Below are positions 5,397 to 6,772 of a stretch of DNA of 6,772 nt, piece after piece. The translations under genes and the position numbers were made by a program. Every line of letters starts with the position of its first letter. The first letter of the stretch is position 1. The stretch comes from Eubacterium sp. (GTDB lineage Bacteria > Bacillota > Clostridia > Lachnospirales > Lachnospiraceae). The stretch is taken from NCBI GenBank assembly GCA_003486385.1, contig DNFT01000109.1:1-6772 (forward strand), in the 5' to 3' direction. The notes under the pieces were generated by a model, which searched no databases, was not told the origin of the DNA, and worked only from the letters and a program-made list of their open reading frames with translations.

Positions 5397-6524
5397 ATGT
5401 ATAAAAATAACAATAAGTCCCATTATTTTTTCAGGACTTTTCATAAATTTTTCTGTGTGCTGTCGTCCTCGACAGTACTATTTGCGTTGTCCGCATGCCA
5501 GCGGGACAATTTTCCTGTCTCAGGAGATATGACAACCCCGGAGGCAGAGGTGCCGTTCTCTTCCGAATATACTCCGGATGCGGTATATCATAACGATACT
5601 TCAATTAACGAAAACGGCACCTCCACTGAAGAATCATCAATTGAACCATCCCACGAAATACCCTCAGATATTACCTCTGAAGCTTCAACCGAGAGCTCTG
5701 ACGAGAATTTAACCGGATTTCCAAACGAAACCTCGAATGAAGCTATGACTGAAAAATCAACGGAAGTTACAGATAATACCGCTTCCGATGCTTCGGAAAA
5801 TACTGCCAATGAAACTGCAGCCCGGAACTTAGAAAATCTTGAGCGACTCAACAGTACCTACGGCATAAATATACGCTATGGCAATTCCGTTGTATGGAGC
5901 TATAACACATCGGGTACCGGAATAACCGATGAGGAGCTTATCGCCTCCAGGCTTGCATTGCTTGAGGGCTGTCTTAGGCAATACCCTCCCAGCTTTTTTT
6001 CGGACCTTAACACATACTCACCGATAACCATCAACCTGATTGATACACTCGGCGGTGCAGATGGTTATACTGACGGAAGCCTGAACAGTTCAATACAGAT
6101 TGCACTAAGCTGTGACAACTCAGATTTATACTTCACGCTTGCATTCCACCATGAGCTTTTTCACTTCATTGAGTACTGTATAAGATATAATTTTGATAAT
6201 GCCGATGATATTCTGGATACCGACCCATATACCGATACCGCACTGTACGGCACTGACGATTATCAGGGAACCATCTACAGCATTGACACAGACATTTACA
6301 ATCAGTATTTCACATCCGTTTACGGCAAAACTAACCGTCTTGAAGACCGCGCCGAATTATTTTCCTTCTACATGGGAAACACTACAAAGGAGTGTATGCG
6401 CCGCCAAGACACCCCAATCAGTCTTAAGATGAAGAAACTTGCGGCTGCGATACGCCTCTGCTGCCCTTCACTTGCAGACTACGAGGACGGAAGCCTTCCT
6501 TGGGAGGAGAAGATTGCGTACTGA
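5397..6524 (+). CDS. secreted lipoprotein with HExxH zinc-metallopeptidase motif
   Basis: A 375-residue predicted lipoprotein. Residues 1-33 form a lipoprotein signal peptide with a long basic N-region, a hydrophobic core (about 18-31) and the lipobox LSAC with Cys34 as the lipidated residue. Residues about 40-142 are a low-complexity, acidic Ser/Thr/Glu/Asn-rich linker, likely a flexible wall-spanning spacer. The C-terminal domain (about 143-375) contains HELFH at 252-256, a zincin HExxH motif in which H252 and H256 would bind zinc and E253 would be catalytic. About 60 residues later comes LEDRAE (315-320), where E316 or E320 may be the third ligand, a layout seen in several putative zinc-peptidase families with an ED.AE.F motif. 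No exact family is recognised and the substrate is unknown. The ATG has GAGGAG 9 nt upstream. The gene follows thiT by 150 nt and may have its own promoter. Alternative: a substrate-binding lipoprotein with a chance HExxH, judged less likely. Confidence 0.75.
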   Translation: MYKNNNKSHYFFRTFHKFFCVLSSSTVLFALSACQRDNFPVSGDMTTPEAEVPFSSEYTPDAVYHNDTSINENGTSTEESSIEPSHEIPSDITSEASTESSDENLTGFPNETSNEAMTEKSTEVTDNTASDASENTANETAARNLENLERLNSTYGINIRYGNSVVWSYNTSGTGITDEELIASRLALLEGCLRQYPPSFFSDLNTYSPITINLIDTLGGADGYTDGSLNSSIQIALSCDNSDLYFTLAFHHELFHFIEYCIRYNFDNADDILDTDPYTDTALYGTDDYQGTIYSIDTDIYNQYFTSVYGKTNRLEDRAELFSFYMGNTTKECMRRQDTPISLKMKKLAAAIRLCCPSLADYEDGSLPWEEKIAY

Positions 6525-6642
6525 ATAAAATCTGCGATACACAGTTATCAACGCGGATTCGGGTGTCAAAACATGCATAATTAATCTATGAGTGTATAAC
6601 GTATTATATTTATGCATATCAGCTCCGTTGTCCGAAGCAAGA
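6525..6642. other. non-coding AT-rich region after the lipoprotein gene
   Basis: No gene-sized reading frame with a ribosome binding site is seen. AATCTGCG (6529-6536) can pair with CGCGGATT (6552-6559) through 8 pairs including one G-T, but the loop is 15 nt and no T run follows, so it is at best a weak terminator. ATGCATAA (6573-6580) and TTATGCAT (6610-6617) form a second AT-rich inverted repeat. Confidence 0.4.
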
Positions 6643-6772
6643 TGTTCTAAGAACTCTGAAATAGGCTTTCTAAACGTCCGCCACCGAAGCAGGCATACAT
6701 CCTTGTATGCATTGCTTCTGAACCGGCATCCGTGCCGGTTCAGGCTAGTATGTGAACAGAGTTCTAAGAACA
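6643..6772. repeat. multi-stem inverted-repeat element (MITE-like or structured RNA), possibly cut by window end
   Basis: TGTTCTAAGAACTCTG (6643-6658) and CAGAGTTCTAAGAACA (6757-6772) are 16-nt inverted repeats with a single mismatch, closing a 130-nt element. Inside are two strong hairpins. GAAGCA and GCATACA (6686-6691, 6693-6699) pair with TGTATGC and TGCTTC (6704-6710, 6713-6718) around a TCCT loop. GAACCGGCA (6720-6728) pairs perfectly with TGCCGGTTC (6733-6741) around TCCG. A small GAAA/TTTC hairpin (6658-6670) competes with the outer stem by one base. The whole folds as a multi-branched junction. No coding sequence lies inside. Strand and function are unknown; a non-autonomous repeat or structured RNA both fit. 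Confidence 0.7.

Noticed and set aside
5588..5851. 87-codon open frame on the minus strand opposite the lipoprotein gene
   Set aside because: It is a Ser/Val-rich mirror of the low-complexity linker, has no ribosome binding site, and lies fully inside a well-supported gene.
6573..6617. AT-rich inverted repeat ATGCATAA/TTATGCAT as a terminator
   Set aside because: The stem is only 8 AT-rich pairs with a 29-nt loop and no T run, so it may be chance.
6643..6772. tRNA-like cloverleaf
   Set aside because: The stems have the wrong lengths and no anticodon arm, TΨC loop or CCA-proximal acceptor pattern is seen; the element is also too long.

Overview
The window looks like chromosomal DNA of a low-to-mid GC Clostridia, most probably a Lachnospiraceae-type gut bacterium. 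That placement is an inference from gene content (a riboswitch-controlled ThiT, a CPBP protease, an Mrp ATPase without an N-terminal MIP18 domain, a Ser/Thr/Glu-rich lipoprotein), strong AGGAGG-type ribosome binding sites and AT-rich intergenic DNA. No phage, plasmid, CRISPR, tRNA or rRNA gene is visible.

Layout. At the left end, a rightward single gene (126-773) with its own promoter encodes a membrane PAP2-family phosphatase. It converges on a leftward three-gene operon, and the two units share a long bidirectional terminator hairpin (818-886). The operon runs right to left from a good promoter (4289-4317): an Mrp/NBP35 P-loop ATPase fused in frame to a HAD-family phosphatase (2818-4236), a CPBP (CAAX/Abi-type) membrane protease (1922-2809) and a family 2 glycosyltransferase (904-1929). 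Spacing is 8 nt between the first two genes, and the last two overlap by 8 nt, so co-translation is likely.

Divergent from the operon is a rightward thiamine-uptake gene, thiT (4560-5246). It has a near-consensus promoter (4342-4370), a TPP riboswitch (about 4390-4478) and an expression-platform hairpin whose 3' arm is the Shine-Dalgarno sequence. A coherent ligand-free alternative fold can be traced by eye. Next comes a gene for a secreted lipoprotein with an HExxH zinc-peptidase motif (5397-6524). It is preceded by a large nested inverted repeat that also buries the Shine-Dalgarno sequence next to the start codon.

The right end (6525-6772) has no gene. It holds a weak hairpin, AT-rich sequence, and a 130-nt multi-stem inverted-repeat element whose last paired base is the last base of the window. 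This suggests a dispersed repeat or structured RNA at which the assembled sequence stops.

The genes do not form one obvious pathway. The clearest functional logic is thiamine-pyrophosphate feedback on thiT. The most unusual points are the Mrp-HAD fusion, with a possible internal start for the HAD half, the structured leader of the metallopeptidase lipoprotein gene, and the terminal multi-stem element. I found no convincing wholly new multi-gene system.
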